NCBI GenBank assembly: GCA_029339195.1
Contig: JAPTJF010000491.1
Location: 1-44,875, forward strand
Source of the DNA: Micractinium sp. NFX-FRZ
Lineage: Eukaryota; Chlorophyta; Trebouxiophyceae; Chlorellales; Chlorellaceae
Direction of reading: 5' to 3'
Length of the DNA stretch: 44,875 nt
Part shown: in pieces, positions 1 to 11,446 of the stretch
Layout of the letters: every line of letters begins with the position of its first letter
How positions within the stretch are numbered: position 1 is the first letter of the stretch
Notes under the pieces: generated by a model
What the model was told of the DNA's origin: nothing
What the model saw: the letters and a program-made list of their open reading frames with translations, nothing else
The model's database searches: none
Made by a program: the position numbers and the translations under genes

Positions 1-472
1 CACGTTCAGCTGGAACAGGGTTCACGTTCCTGCTGGGTCCAGGGGAACAGGACCCATTCAGTTGGGAACAGGACCGATTTATTCCGACAGGTGGCAGCTG
101 CCAGCTTGCATCGGCACCCTCCACACACTTCCCGGCTCTTGCTGGCACAGGCTGTCCTGGGGCTGCGCTGCCTCAGCTTGTTCTTCTGTTGGACGCAAAC
201 GAAAGTCGCACAGTTGTTTCCCTTCATCGTAATTATAGCTTTTGGAACAGGCTGGTGGGCATGCACACATGCATGCATATGGCTGGTGGGCATGCCCTCC
301 CATTTGGGAGGGCCGCGCACGCAGCAGGTTAAAGAGAGAGATGCGCACACCGCTGGCTCCCGCTAGGAGCCATGGGCTGCATGTCGGCGCGCTAGTCACG
401 CGCTATTGGTCACCGCTTCTGGTTCCATAATCACTGAATCTTGTTGAGCTCGCTCGGTGAGAGAGCACAGCG
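1..472. other. 3' flank of the C2-lipase gene, no gene seen
   Basis: This stretch lies downstream of the minus-strand C2-lipase stop codon. It should hold that gene's 3' UTR and then intergenic DNA. I see no splice-bounded coding exon on either strand, and the open frames here are short and without recognisable motifs. Short CATGCA-type runs occur near 261-292. No TGTAA signal is obvious for the minus-strand gene. Confidence 0.5.
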
Positions 473-3400
473 TCAGCGAGCGCCAGCTGGCTGGCTCGCC
501 TCTGAGGCCGCCTGGCCCAGCAGCTTCCTGATGGCCGCCTCCAGCTCCTTCCGGTATTCCCAATCCATGTGCTCCAGAATGCTGCGAGCGACGGGGCGGG
601 AGGGCAGGAGGCACAGTGGGTGGGGCGTGGTGTCACTCCTGTCGGAGACCCTGGACGACGAGCAGCCTGCCTGTGTTTACAGTAGAGCAGCTGGGTGCCA
701 TGCTGCCTGACAGGCGGAGGCCGCCCTGGGTGGGTTGGTTCGCTGCCCGGAGACGAGGAGGCACCCTGGAGGAAAGCACAGCGCACCTGCTCTCAAACAG
801 CCTCGCGATTGTCTCGTCGTCGTCATAGGCGCCCCCGTTGGCACCGTAGCCTGCACAGTGGAACACGCACGGCAGCAGCAGCGTCCCCAGTCGGGGCCGG
901 GGGAGGGAGCAGGGACAGCCAGAACACACAGGCACGGGTGGAAAGGCGGCGGCCTGCCAAGGCATCTACAGAGGCCTCGCAGCGCCGGCTGGCAGTGGCG
1001 AACACGCCTTGCGGCTGTGCCCCGCTGGCTGCCTCCCTCCCTCCCTTGGCAGGCCAGCTGAGCTCACTTGACAGCACCACCGTGCCATCCTTCTGCAGTT
1101 TGGCCTTGTTGCCGACGTGGCGGTACCCTGCATGGCACCGGGAGCCGAGGAGGCACGCCCGTACCGGCTCTCAAAGCAGGCGTGATGGCGAACGCTTCAG
1201 AGGCTGCCGGCAGAAGCAATGCACGATGATGGCCGGAGCAAGAGCTGAAAGGTGGTCGAGCAGGGCGGGCAGGCAGGGCAACAGAGGCAGGCAGGGCGCC
1301 AGAGGAGGGGAGGGCATCAGGCTGGCTGGCGGCAGAGGGGTGGGAAGGGCGGCAGAGGAGGCAGGCAGGGCGCCAGAGGTGGGCAGGCAGGTGACAGGCT
1401 GGTGGGCGCAGCGGGCTGTAGGGAGGCTGAAGAGCGGGTGTCGAAGTGGTGGTCAGGTCACAGCTGTGGCATGGCAACCCCAGGCTGGCATGGCTCACCG
1501 CCCAGCAGGCGTGGCACCCGGGTCACCGCGTCATCATCGTTGACAACTCGCCAGGTGGTGGGCACCAGGCGGGCAAACTGCGCATGCATGGGTGCCGGCG
1601 AGGGCTGAGGTTAGGCCAGAAGCAGAGCAGGGCAGGGCAGAGCCCGGCCAGCCACTGAAAGCAACAGCAGCCTGCATGCCCAACAATGGGCACGAGCTCA
1701 TGAGCACTACTCTGGCTGGAACACTGGAAAAACCTATTTTGGATAGATGACCAATCATTTGAGCCTAGATGCTTGCAGCAGGTCAACAGGTAGATGTGAC
1801 GCACCGCATGCACGTGTACACATGCACATGCACGTGTACACATGCACATGCACACATGCACACCGCGCCGTGTACCCCTGCTAGCCGCTGCCGGCTGGCC
1901 CCAGCTCGGCGCCAGCCTGGGCCTGGGTAGGTCCCAGCCACGGGGGGCCACCCTAGGGGCCACCCTAGGGGCCACCCACCTCGTCAGCAAACGGGCGGTT
2001 GCCCACGCGCGGCGAGCCGTAGTTGTAGTGCAGGATGGCGGGCTTGGGGGCGGTGGACCAGGAGCGGCGGGCGCAGTCGTAGGTGCACAGCGTGGACAGC
2101 GCGGCACCAAGGCTGTGGGGAGATCAGTAGACAGTTCATTCTATCAGTGCCAAGCTAAGGTTCCATTGTTGGCTGGATTGCAAGAAACACATACGTAGTA
2201 ACCAAGGGAGTGACGCTCACCTGTGCCCTGTCAGGTAGAGGGTCCACTGCTCGTCGCCTGCAGGGCAGGGCGTGGGCGCACGGTGCAGTGGGCGGTGTGA
2301 TGAGGTGGGCGACAGGGCAGAGGCGGAGTGGCACATGCAGGCGTGCTTGCAGACGGCGGGCAGGCAGGCAGCATGCAAGTCGGTTGTGCCGGCATGCGAG
2401 CGGGCCAGCCGGGAAGTAATCGCCGCGGTGCTGCCGCACTGCCACCGCCTGCCTTCGCTCCGGCAGAGTGTGTTGCCCTTCAGAGCTAACTGCCCACCGC
2501 AACCCCTACACACGCCACCCTAAACACGCACGCCATCCCCCCCTCACCCACCCGCCACCAGTGTGTCCAGCAGGCGCAGCACAGCGGTGCGCACGGCGTC
2601 GTAGGCATCCCTGAACCCGTCGTGCACCATGATCACGTCCTGCACGGCAAGCACTCGGGGATGACTCAAGTGTTACTGCTGAGAATTGCCGTGAAGTGGG
2701 CATCGTCACCTTGCCGTACACCCAGCAAAGCCTTGCCATTCGTCGGAATTTAGTGGCCCACTAGAACTCGATCGAAAGTCCGCTGGAAAACCCCGCTGGA
2801 AGGCTTGGCCTTCTATCCCAAGTTCAAGCAGGCCTCCAGTGAGTTCCAGCGAGGCGCGCCGTCGCTGGAACTCGCTGGAGGTTCCAGCGAGTCGAGCGTG
2901 ATTCCAGTGGGGCTCTTTCCGGCAGCTTTCCGTGCCCAGCCCGGCCAAATACTTCGAGATCGGGGTTCAGACGCTCCCATTCGGGCTACTTTCGCCCTAT
3001 ATCGTTATTACAATTCCTCTTGAGGTCATTTAGACTTAGAAGCTGATGGCGGCGACACCCTGGCGCCAGTCAGCGGCACGCCGTCGGGGCGCCGCCGCGC
3101 TTGTGCTACAGCACCTGTATACACCAACACCCACCATACTCCACAGAGCAACAGTTTGAATCTAATGCTGTTGCTGCGAGAGAAAAGCACGCTTCCCATG
3201 CACTGGCAGGCGGCAGGCAGGCAGCGGGCGCAGGAGTGCGGTGCCGACCGTCACGGTGGGCACGACCGCTGACGGAATGGGAGGGTAGCATGTCTCAACA
3301 GAGGAATTACCTACATAGAACCACACCAGAGTTAGACAATGATCCATAGCAGTCTAAAAGACTGACCATGATCATGGCGAATTTGACAGGAGGCCCCACC

Positions 3401-6400
3401 CCTTTGTGCCCACCCGTTAGCGCCGCGCCGCCGGTCCCGTGAGGCTGTCCCCTGCTGCTGGTCAGTCCCACTTAACATGCCCATCACTTCATGCCCGCCT
3501 TAATAACTCGTCTGCTACACAGCAAAATTGCCCTCGGGGTGCATTGAGCCACTGGCAGCAAGCGGCAGCCCTCCTCGCTGCCGCCGCTGCCGCGTCGGTG
3601 CTGCCGCCGCCGGCCCGCCGCCCAACTGGTACCTGCCCCACCTCACCTGTAGCGCCTTTCGGCGACTAAGAAATGAAACGCACACCTTAAACATGCCTCG
3701 AAAAGGCGCCCCACAGCTCCATGAGGGCAGTTTGGTGCACTAGCGTCGCAAAAACAGCCCCGCAGCGGGCAACAACTACGTGAGGCTGAAACATAAGGAG
3801 CCTGGTGCACGCGAAGTGCTCAAGGAAGGGGTCGAACGCTCGGAAAGCGAGTTTCAATTGGCTGCCACTACTGAGGCCGTTGGCAATTGCTGCTCCGCTG
3901 GAACCGCTGGAAGCTCTAGCGCAATTCTAGCGAGGCGGCTGGAGCTCGATAGAGGTCGCTAGAGCCCGCTGGATTCTAGCGGCAGCCCCGCTGGAATGCA
4001 CTTCGAGCGGGATTCTGCCACGTTCCAGCAGCGTTCTAGTGGGTATCTAGTGGACCTCACTTGATTCCAGCCAGGCGTTCTAGCGGGCCACTAAATTCCG
4101 ACGTTACCCACAGCCGTGTCCAAGCACCCCCTCCACTGCCGGCATCCGCTCCTGCTTCGACACCACATGTCAACATGCGAAGTTTTTTCAACCACAGAGG
4201 CAGAGGCCCACTTACGCGCCAGCGCAAAAGCTCCCTTGTCTGCACCTCACATCCCTTGGGCCCAGACCCGCCAGCAGCGCCTGCCTCCTGCCCGCCACGC
4301 CCCCTGGCCCCCTCTTACCCCATCGTTATCGTTGGGGCCCTTCCAGAAGGGGATCCACGCCGTCAGGCGATCCAGCAGGCGCAGCATGGCGGGGCGCACC
4401 GGCGCCGGGGCGCCAACGGACCCGCCTTGCACCAGCTTGGCTGCGTTCACCGCCCCGCTCCCGCTGTTGCCCTGCGCTGCCGCCTCCATTGCCGCCTGCT
4501 GTGCCTTGGCCTTGCCCTGCGGGAGTAAGCACTCGCGGCGGCACCATCAGGTCTTCAGCCTGAGAGGTAATCGCACGGAAGTCGGGCAGGCACGTGGATG
4601 GGCGGTTCCGGCGGGCAGAGTCGCATTTCCCTGCATGCACCTCGCATGTACCCTCTACTCACATCCACCCGCCTGCCCCCTGCCCACCCCTTGTCCCCCT
4701 CTCACTGCGTCGCCGGGGCGCTTCCAAAAGGGGATCTCCGCCAAAGTGTCTGGGTCGATCGCCACGCGCCTGAGATTGATGTCAGTGCTGCAGGTATTCT
4801 AGGAGAGGTCGGCAGTGGGTGGGCCAAGAGCAGGGGGCAGGGGCCCCTGGCTGGGAGGCCTAACCGAGCCCCAGCCAGGCCAGCGGTAGCCTGGTGGGAG
4901 CAACACATGCCTGCATGCCTTCGTGCACAGGCGCAAGGAGTGCCAGCCTGCACACTGTCCCCACCCCGCTGCCGCCGTGCACTCCGGCCATCCCTAGCGC
5001 ACAAAGCAGGCACAAAGCAGGCACAGCGCGCTAGCAGGGGCCTCACCGCACATCCTGCAGGCCGGCCTGCAGGGGCAGAGGAGGGGCACTGGGCAGGACG
5101 GAGGGCGTACTGTGGAGAGGGATGAGGCAGAGGAGGAGGGCAGTGCACTCCCAGCACCGGAGCCGCGCACACCAGAGGGCACTGCTGGCTGGCACTGGCA
5201 CTGCTGCGCTTGGGCAGCCCTTGCCGAGGGTCCATGCTGGGTCGAGCACCGCCTCATGATCACCCACCTTCAAAGGTTCGGTGCCACGAAAGGCCAGGCA
5301 CGCCTCCCGTGTGGCTGGGTTCCAAAACAGCCAGGCCTGCGGAGGAAGAAGATTGCAGGCCGAAGGCGTGGGGTCGAGGGAGCCAAGAGGAATTCAAACC
5401 AAAGGCACCTGCAGCCATCGATGTAACGCCAGAGCGGGCAGGCAGGCACATTCAGAGCCGAAGAGGCATGCAAGCACACGGCTGTCGGAATGCATCGCTT
5501 GCTGCAGAGCGGCGCCTGCCGAGGCACGGGAAAGGCAGAGGCACGGGCAGGCGCGCCGGTGCGCCGAGCGGTCACCCTTGGCCAGCCGGGCGGGCAGCCG
5601 TCAGGTCAGCCCACCGACCTGGGTGTCGGACTTGGGGTCATTGATGTAGCAGGTTGGGCGCAGGCTGGCACGATCGATGCCGGCCAGTTTCAGCAGCGTG
5701 CTCTGCAGGCAAGGCGCAGCGCCAGGCAGCGGGGCCGCAAGTTCAGTGCCAGGGTTCAGTGCCAGGGTTCAGTGCCAGGGCGAGCCAGTCAGTCCCACAC
5801 TGTTTGGCACATTGTAGTGCGGGAGCACTTGTGTAGCATGCCGGCATGCTGGCGGCACGTCCATCCATTTTCTGCAGCCCTGCCCCACGGCCTGCCGGCG
5901 TGCACACTTGCCCCCTCCATGTGTGCAGCTGCTCCCATGCCCGCACAGGCAGCTGCAGGTGCCCCGCAGGGCCCCGCACACCTGCAGGGTGAGCCAGGGG
6001 CTCTTGAGGGTGAGGCCGTCGGGCACGGGGCACAGCGTGGGAATGTCTGCGCCCTGGGGCGGCAGGTGGCCCTCAAATGGCACATACCGGAGGCCCAGGG
6101 AAACCGTGCCGGCAGTGCCAGCGCCATAGCTGCAGGGCAGAACAGAAGCAGGATGAGAGAGGCTTGAGGGTGGGGTGCAGGAAGAGGTGTGTGTGTGATG
6201 CAATTGCAAGGCATGTGGGACGGGAGCTGGGCTACCCTCCGCCAGCAGTTCACACGCCTCTGGCTGGTTGCCACTCAGCACGCAAAGCAGGCATGCAGTG
6301 CGCCGGCAGGGGGGAAGCCTCTCACGTGAGGGGCAGCTCCAAGTCAGGCTTGCTGCTCTCCACCAAGTCCTGCACACACAACAAGGCACAGGCGCACTCC

Positions 6401-8383
6401 TCAACCCAGGGGCAGTGCAGTGCGCGACATGCCCACCCTGCGGGTCTTGCAGCACAGACCGCGCAGGTAGGCAGCCAGGCAGGCGCTGCTCCTGGAAGTC
6501 TTTCAATGCCATCCAGTCTGACCACGCTGTCAGCAACTCCCCCACTGGCAGGCAACGGCCCCAACACGTGCGCAGGTGCCTCCTCGCCTCCTCACCGTCA
6601 GCGGTACCTCCACATCTCCCAGCCGGTCGGGTGCAACCAGGCCGTCCAGATCCCGATCCATCACACGCACCTTGAGCTTCTGGGTGGCGGGGTCGCTGCA
6701 GCAGGGGGATGGGGCAGGCAAGCGGTAGAGGGAGGCACCGGAAGTTGAAAGGTGGGCCTGCTTGGGACGGCCCAGAGCACGCGCACGGCATGCAGGCCTG
6801 GAGAGCTGCTGTAAGCAGCGAGCGCTCCCATCATGCCCCATCATGACACCACACTGTAGCGCTTGCAGGTGCACAAAGTAGGAGCGGGGGCACCCTGCGC
6901 TCCCCGCTGGATGAGCACCCCCAACCGCGCCCACACCCCTCACCTCACAAACACCCACAGCTTCTCATCCCACTGCGGCGACCGGCTGTCCTTGATCACT
7001 CGGGTTGTGCCGGTGCTGTCGTCCACTGTGATCACGCAGAAGGGGTCGGTCTCAAAGAAGAACTGCAGGGATCAAAGGGGGTAAGATGGACGCCGATTCA
7101 AACTTGCAGCGATCGCGGGGGGTAAGACAGGCGGGTGGGCAGCGGTTGGGGGCAGAGGGGGGTGAGGGCAGAGGGAGCTGGCTGGGGGTGGCCGGCCGTT
7201 TGCGCGGCAGGCGAGCAGAGGCAGGCAGGCAGCACAAGCGCACGTGTGGGTCAGGCCAGAAAGCACTTGAGCCAGCGCACGCCACACAGGGCCAGAGCGC
7301 CCGCCCCACCTCGGATTTGCGCAGGCTGGAGGCCGACTTGACTGTCACCTCCAGCAGGCCTGCGTACTTGTGGCGCTGCAGCAGGTCGCTGCAGCAGGCA
7401 GCCACAGCCATGGGGAAGGCACCTGAAATAAAGTACCATTTCATGGCGAGGGCCACCGCAGCCGGCTGTGTATGTGGGTGGCAGGTCGAGGTCAGACTGG
7501 CTGTAGCTGCCACAGGCGCACATGTCGGCACAGCATGCACGCCATGATGCTGCCATGCCTGATGCAATATTGACGCAAACCCCAGTGATCTGATCTGGCG
7601 CTCACTCGTCCACAAAAGTGAGCTCGGTGCCGGCAGGCGTCTTGAGCACCAGGTGGCTGGCGTCCTGCTTCAGTGTGGGCAGCTCCACATATGCCTGCAG
7701 GGGTTGGAGAACCAGCGGTGCGATTTACTCGTTCAGAAACTGCGTTATCAACGGGCGTGTGTACCGGGTTGTGGGGTGCCAGCGAGGGGGTATGGGGGTC
7801 TGTATTGGGCAAGTTTCGGTGCAGAAAAAGCAGACTGTAAGCACAAAACACAAGGACGTGCAGTTATCTCCAACGATCAGCCGGCTGTGTTTGACTGCAG
7901 GCAGGAGGGCGAGGCAGCGGGGGGCTGGCGGCGGCTCAGGCCTGGGCCTGCTGAGGAGCGGCATGAAGAGGACAGAGGTGGGGCAGCCTGCCTGGCAGGT
8001 GAGGGGGAGGGCGCGACTGGCATGCGCGAGGGCCACGCCACCCCCTGCCCATCCATGATCTGCTTGATGCACTGCTGCCCTTCTGACCAGGCCTGGCATC
8101 ATTGGGCGGCACCTGCCTGGAGCTCTGGTACCACACACACCGGTGCAGTGCAGGTGCCGGGTGCCTGGACCCATCACCGCAGGCATGGCAGCCGCAGCGC
8201 TGGTCAGCCATTCATGGCAGCAGTCAGGAAGACCCTGGCATCCCGACTTACGTCAAAGGCACAGCTGCCAAGGATCAAGCCCAGCTTCCAGTCAAAGGGA
8301 GCGCCGGTGCCGCTGGCGGCTGCTGGCGGATCGCTGGCGGGTGCCTCCGCGCCAGCCGGGTTGATGGCGGAGGTGGTCGCCAT
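473..8383 (-). CDS. C2 domain plus class-3 lipase fusion protein
   Basis: Predicted 577-aa protein joining a C2 phospholipid-binding domain to an alpha/beta-hydrolase lipase (Lipase_3 family), so probably a Ca2+-recruited membrane acylhydrolase. Exons in transcript order: 8252-8383, 7606-7694, 7310-7388, 6944-7062, 6596-6695, 6326-6369, 5982-6129, 5619-5702, 5268-5336, 5047-5066 (or 5047-5054), 4706-4787, 4319-4516, 2552-2639, 2221-2257, 1980-2112, 1499-1577, 1068-1127, 787-850, 473-581. All phases agree and sum to a multiple of three. The C2 domain is about residues 74-237, with ETDPFCVITVDD and a Ca-loop DRDLDGLVAPDRLGDVE. The lipase part has RGTE (282-285), GHSLG with nucleophile Ser430, Asp490 in NDDDAV and a candidate His546 in EHMDWEY. 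A 66-residue Ala/Gly-rich exon (323-388) is inserted before the lipase core. The substrate is unknown. The start is the first ATG before a phase-consistent exon. Confidence 0.85.
1803..1863. repeat. CATGCA/CGTGTA microsatellite in an intron
   Basis: Alternating CATGCACGTGTACACATGCA units, several copies, lie in the lipase intron between the exons 1499-1577 and 1980-2112. The run is purine-pyrimidine alternating and largely self-complementary, a composition prone to slippage or Z-DNA. No function is implied. Confidence 0.7.
2741..2767 (+). repeat. left terminal inverted repeat
   Basis: Reads CGTCGGAATTTAGTGGCCC followed by ACTAGAAC. It pairs with 4077-4103 at 26 of 27 positions; the mismatch is A against G after GGCCC. 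Confidence 0.8.
4077..4103 (-). repeat. right terminal inverted repeat
   Basis: The reverse complement begins CGTCGGAATTTAGTGGCCC and continues GCTAGAAC, matching the left end. The adjoining 4020-4076 carries TTCTAGTG, TATCTAGTGG and TTCCAG motifs that recur inside the left end. Confidence 0.8.
5745..5780. repeat. 13-bp tandem repeat, about three copies
   Basis: Three head-to-tail copies of TTCAGTGCCAGGG lie in the lipase intron between exons 5619-5702 and 5982-6129. No role is apparent. Confidence 0.7.
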
Positions 8384-9846
8384 TCTGGAAGCTTCAAGGG
8401 AGCGACAGGGGGCCGGAAGGAAGCCCAGCTGGCAAATTGAAAGGTGTGGCTGGGAGCTGGGATGGATGGGTGGTGGGTATCCAAAGGCGCAGTACACAGA
8501 TAGCAGATGGCTGGGCCGCCGTGGGCCAGTCATTTGGCGCCGAATGCCACTTCCACATCCAAGCCTTTGCACGCCGATGCTCGGTGTTCTGGCATCGCTA
8601 GACCTCCCCTGAGGGAATGTCAAAGCGCGAGTACCTCAGGCGAGGGCGCTACCCAAGGCCCCGGCGGGCTGCCGGAGTATGCTTTCCGGCGCAGCACGTC
8701 TAAACAGGCAGCACCATCCAAAATCCCGCAGCTTCGCGCTCCCCCGGCAATTCCCACCTATGGTACTGGAGCCCTAATGCAACAAATCAACAGCGCCGAG
8801 TCTGAAGAGGGCCTGGCGTCCCTGATAGAACGTCTGAACATCCCCTGGCCGCCAAAATTGGTTCTTTCGTTGTGGCCACGCTGGCACCCAACTCTGCCAA
8901 CTCAGCTGAGACATGAGTCAGGCCTGCCTGCACTCACCGTTTGCATGTACACTTTGAGTAGGCCAGTCGCACGCATTGCTACATGGAGTGATATGTTGGC
9001 TGCTTGTCAGCAAGCCGGGACGACAGGGACTTAACAGCCGCATGCATGTGCCGCCGCCGCCAGCAGTTCACTCGTGCAGCTTGCTCCTCGGAACGATTGA
9101 ACGCCTAGATGCCAGCGGGAGCATGTCTGAGGCATGCTCTTGAGACTGGGCATGACGCGACAGGCGCGTCGCCCAAACTCATTGCTGCAGTTGTGGTGCC
9201 GGTGGGTGGCGCCCATGGTATGCAGCACCGGTGCGACACCTGCTGCCTGGCGCTTGGTGGAGGGCAGAGGGAAGACAGCATGGCCCAACACCCATTGACT
9301 GCTCTTGCGGGGCCTGGGCACAGCCACCCTCGACTATTGCTGCATCCCGACACCATGAGCGCCGACTTCCACGCGCCACACTTGTGTCCAAGCAGCTTCA
9401 TCCAAGCACCGCAGGCCGGCGAGCACCCCAAGCAACACCCTAGCAGCGATGATGTACACACAGCCTCGCCTGGCTGGCGGCGCCTGCTGCGCTGCGCTAA
9501 AGCCGACTTGAAACTCGGTCTGGTCCTGCTGTACCGCTGCTGCTGTACTGCTGATGATGATGACCGGGCAGCAGGCATACAGGGCGGCCACTCAGCTCAC
9601 AAGCTGCTGCCAAGTTGGAAGCAGGGAGGTGTGGAACTCATGGTCATATACCTGCTCATGTCCCACTGATTCAAGAGCCTGCTGATGTGCCAATTTGAGA
9701 GCATGCTGCTGAGTGAGTTGAGAGCGGGGAGGCGTGTTACACAAGTGGGATGCAGCGGGGGCAGGGGCAGGGGCACGTGGCGGCCGCGTGGTGGCTGGGA
9801 GGCGGCCTTCCGTGCCGTGCACCCGCCCGCCCGGCGGCGTGCGAGC
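8384..9846. other. intergenic, between RPL23 3' end and C2-lipase 5' end
   Basis: About 1.46 kb between the uL14 stop and the lipase start, both on the minus strand. It should hold the lipase promoter and 5' UTR near 8384-8700 and the RPL23 3' UTR near 9737-9846. Open frames exist on both strands but none has good splice edges or a recognisable motif. I see no RNA gene here. Confidence 0.5.
9737..9741 (-). terminator. candidate TGTAA poly(A) signal for RPL23
   Basis: TGTAA on the minus strand, 106 nt past the RPL23 stop. TGTAA is the usual poly(A) signal of green algae such as Chlamydomonas; the assignment rests on position only. Confidence 0.45.
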
Positions 9847-11446
9847 TCACACAATGGTGTTGGCTGCTGCTGCCACACGGGGCCAGAGGTCCGCGCACTC
9901 CTTGGCCACGGGGCCAGTGATGGCGGAGCCTGCAAGGGGGCAGGTACAGTGGGGAGGGAAGGGAACGGAGGGTGAGGGACGGGTTTGGGGGAAGGGAAGG
10001 GCAAGCCGCGCGGCTACCTTCTGCTGCGCGTCTCTGCAGAGCACGGCAGCTGCTGTCGTGCTCCGCGGCCACGCGCAGCAGCACCCAGCCGCAAGCCGTG
10101 GCTACGCATGCGCTGCATGGGGCAAGGCCACCATCTGGCTGCACGGCATGCCTGGCGATCACACCCTCGACTTCCCAATACAAGGGCGTAGCCACAACCC
10201 CGTGCCCCATGGCTTCTCAGTTGTAACCAAACCTCAAAGGCTGCACTCACCCTTCATCTCTCCCTTGGTGTTCACAATCACGCCGGCGTTGTCCTCAAAG
10301 TAGATGAAGGTGCCGTCCTTGCGGCGGAACGCCTTCCGCTGCCGCACCACAATCGCGGGCATCACTGCGGGGGGGCGGGGGCGGGAGAAGAGGTGGGGGA
10401 GGCAGAGGAGGCAGGGGTTGGCATGAGAGGAGGAGAGGGGAGCGACAGCAGCAGGAGGTGGCAGCACGGTGAGAAGAGAGGAGAAGAGGGGGTCGGCAGA
10501 GGTGCTGCGGTTGCTGGCATGCTGTGAAGGGCACAGCGGGCGCCTGGGGGCTAATGCGCCTGCCAGCTGCGGCATGAGTGCCGTGCTGTCGCTGCCCCGG
10601 CCAGCTGAGCGTGAGCGCTGCTGCATGGTGCTGCTGCACGCTGGCTCAATCTGGTCAGGGGGCGTGGAGGCTAGCATGGGATAGGGCTGCCAAAGACCTG
10701 CTGCCTCACTCGATGAGAAAGCCTGCCGCGAATCTGCAGCCTAGATTCATAGCACTCAGCTGACCAGCTCTCCCGCAGCCTGCTGCCGCTGCCCCCCTTG
10801 CCGCCGCAGCACGCCAGCGCATCTCAGGCGGCGTCACCAAGGAACCCCACTCCTGCGCCAGCTGCGCTCTGGGAGCCCACGCTGCCGTTGCACTGCTGCC
10901 GAGGCTCCCGCTGCCAGCTTGCAAGCGCGCATGCATGCGCCAGCCGTGGGCTGTCTGGCAGCACCCCATGCTTGCAGCTGCTGCTGCCGGGGCTCAGTCC
11001 GCCCGCTCCAAGCGTGCCGTCTTGCAGGGCTGTGAGGCTGAGAAAAGCTGCCACAGCCCGTTCGCCTGGCTGCAGCCCACAGCCCAGTTGCCGTTCGTGC
11101 AAAAGCAGCACACCACAGCAGCACGCAGCCGCTGCTTTCGCCCCCTTGCTCCCCGCCTCACGCGCCTCCCCTCCTACCTGCCCCTCCCTCCCTGCCGCCC
11201 TCGGCGGCGCCCCCGCTCACCCTTCTTGCGCAGATCTGGCTTTCCCTTCTTCACGGTGGCCATCACCATGTCGCCGCAGGCAGCGGCGGGCAGGCGGTTG
11301 AGGCGCGCGCCAAAGCCGTGCACAGAGATGATGTACAGGTTCTTGGCACCGCTGTTGTCGGCGCAGTTGATGGTGGCAGCCACCGGCAGACCCAGGGTCA
11401 TCCGGAACTTGTTGCCACCCACGCCACCCTTGCGCTTGGTCGCCAT
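9847..11446 (-). CDS. RPL23: 60S ribosomal protein uL14 (L23)
   Basis: Component of the cytosolic large ribosomal subunit, on the subunit interface next to the factor-binding region. Three exons: 11221-11446, 10251-10364 and 9847-9929 give 140 residues, exactly the length usual for eukaryotic uL14. Diagnostic runs are [69 protein letters not shown] and the C-terminus AANTIV. Splice phases agree: the exons join at K-K-V-M and M-K-G-S. The start is the ATG giving MATKRKGG, matching the short basic N-terminus of plant homologues. It is divergent with OXA1, 839 bp away. Confidence 0.97.

Larger units (their letters stand above)
2741..4103. mobile_element. 1.36-kb non-autonomous inverted-repeat element in a lipase intron
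   Basis: The ends are near-perfect inverted repeats of 27 bp (26 matches): left 2741-2767 starting CGTCGGAATTTAGTGGCCC, right 4077-4103 its reverse complement. Inside each end are arrays of short motifs in both orientations (GCTGGAA/TTCCAGC and TTCTAGCG or TTCTAGTG), as in the subterminal regions of cut-and-paste transposons. The interior has only short, unremarkable open frames, so it would be non-autonomous (MITE-like). The flanking direct repeat is unclear; only TT is shared (2739-2740 and 4104-4105). The whole element lies in the 1.68-kb intron 2640-4318, the largest of this gene, and is removed by splicing. The family is not recognised. Confidence 0.75.

Noticed and set aside
2805..3349. 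Open frames inside the inverted-repeat element as a possible transposase
   Set aside because: All are under 100 codons, made partly of the subterminal motifs, and none shows a nuclease motif.
8507..9669. Plus-strand open frames between the lipase and RPL23
   Set aside because: No recognisable motif, no paired splice sites, and composition like the neighbouring introns.
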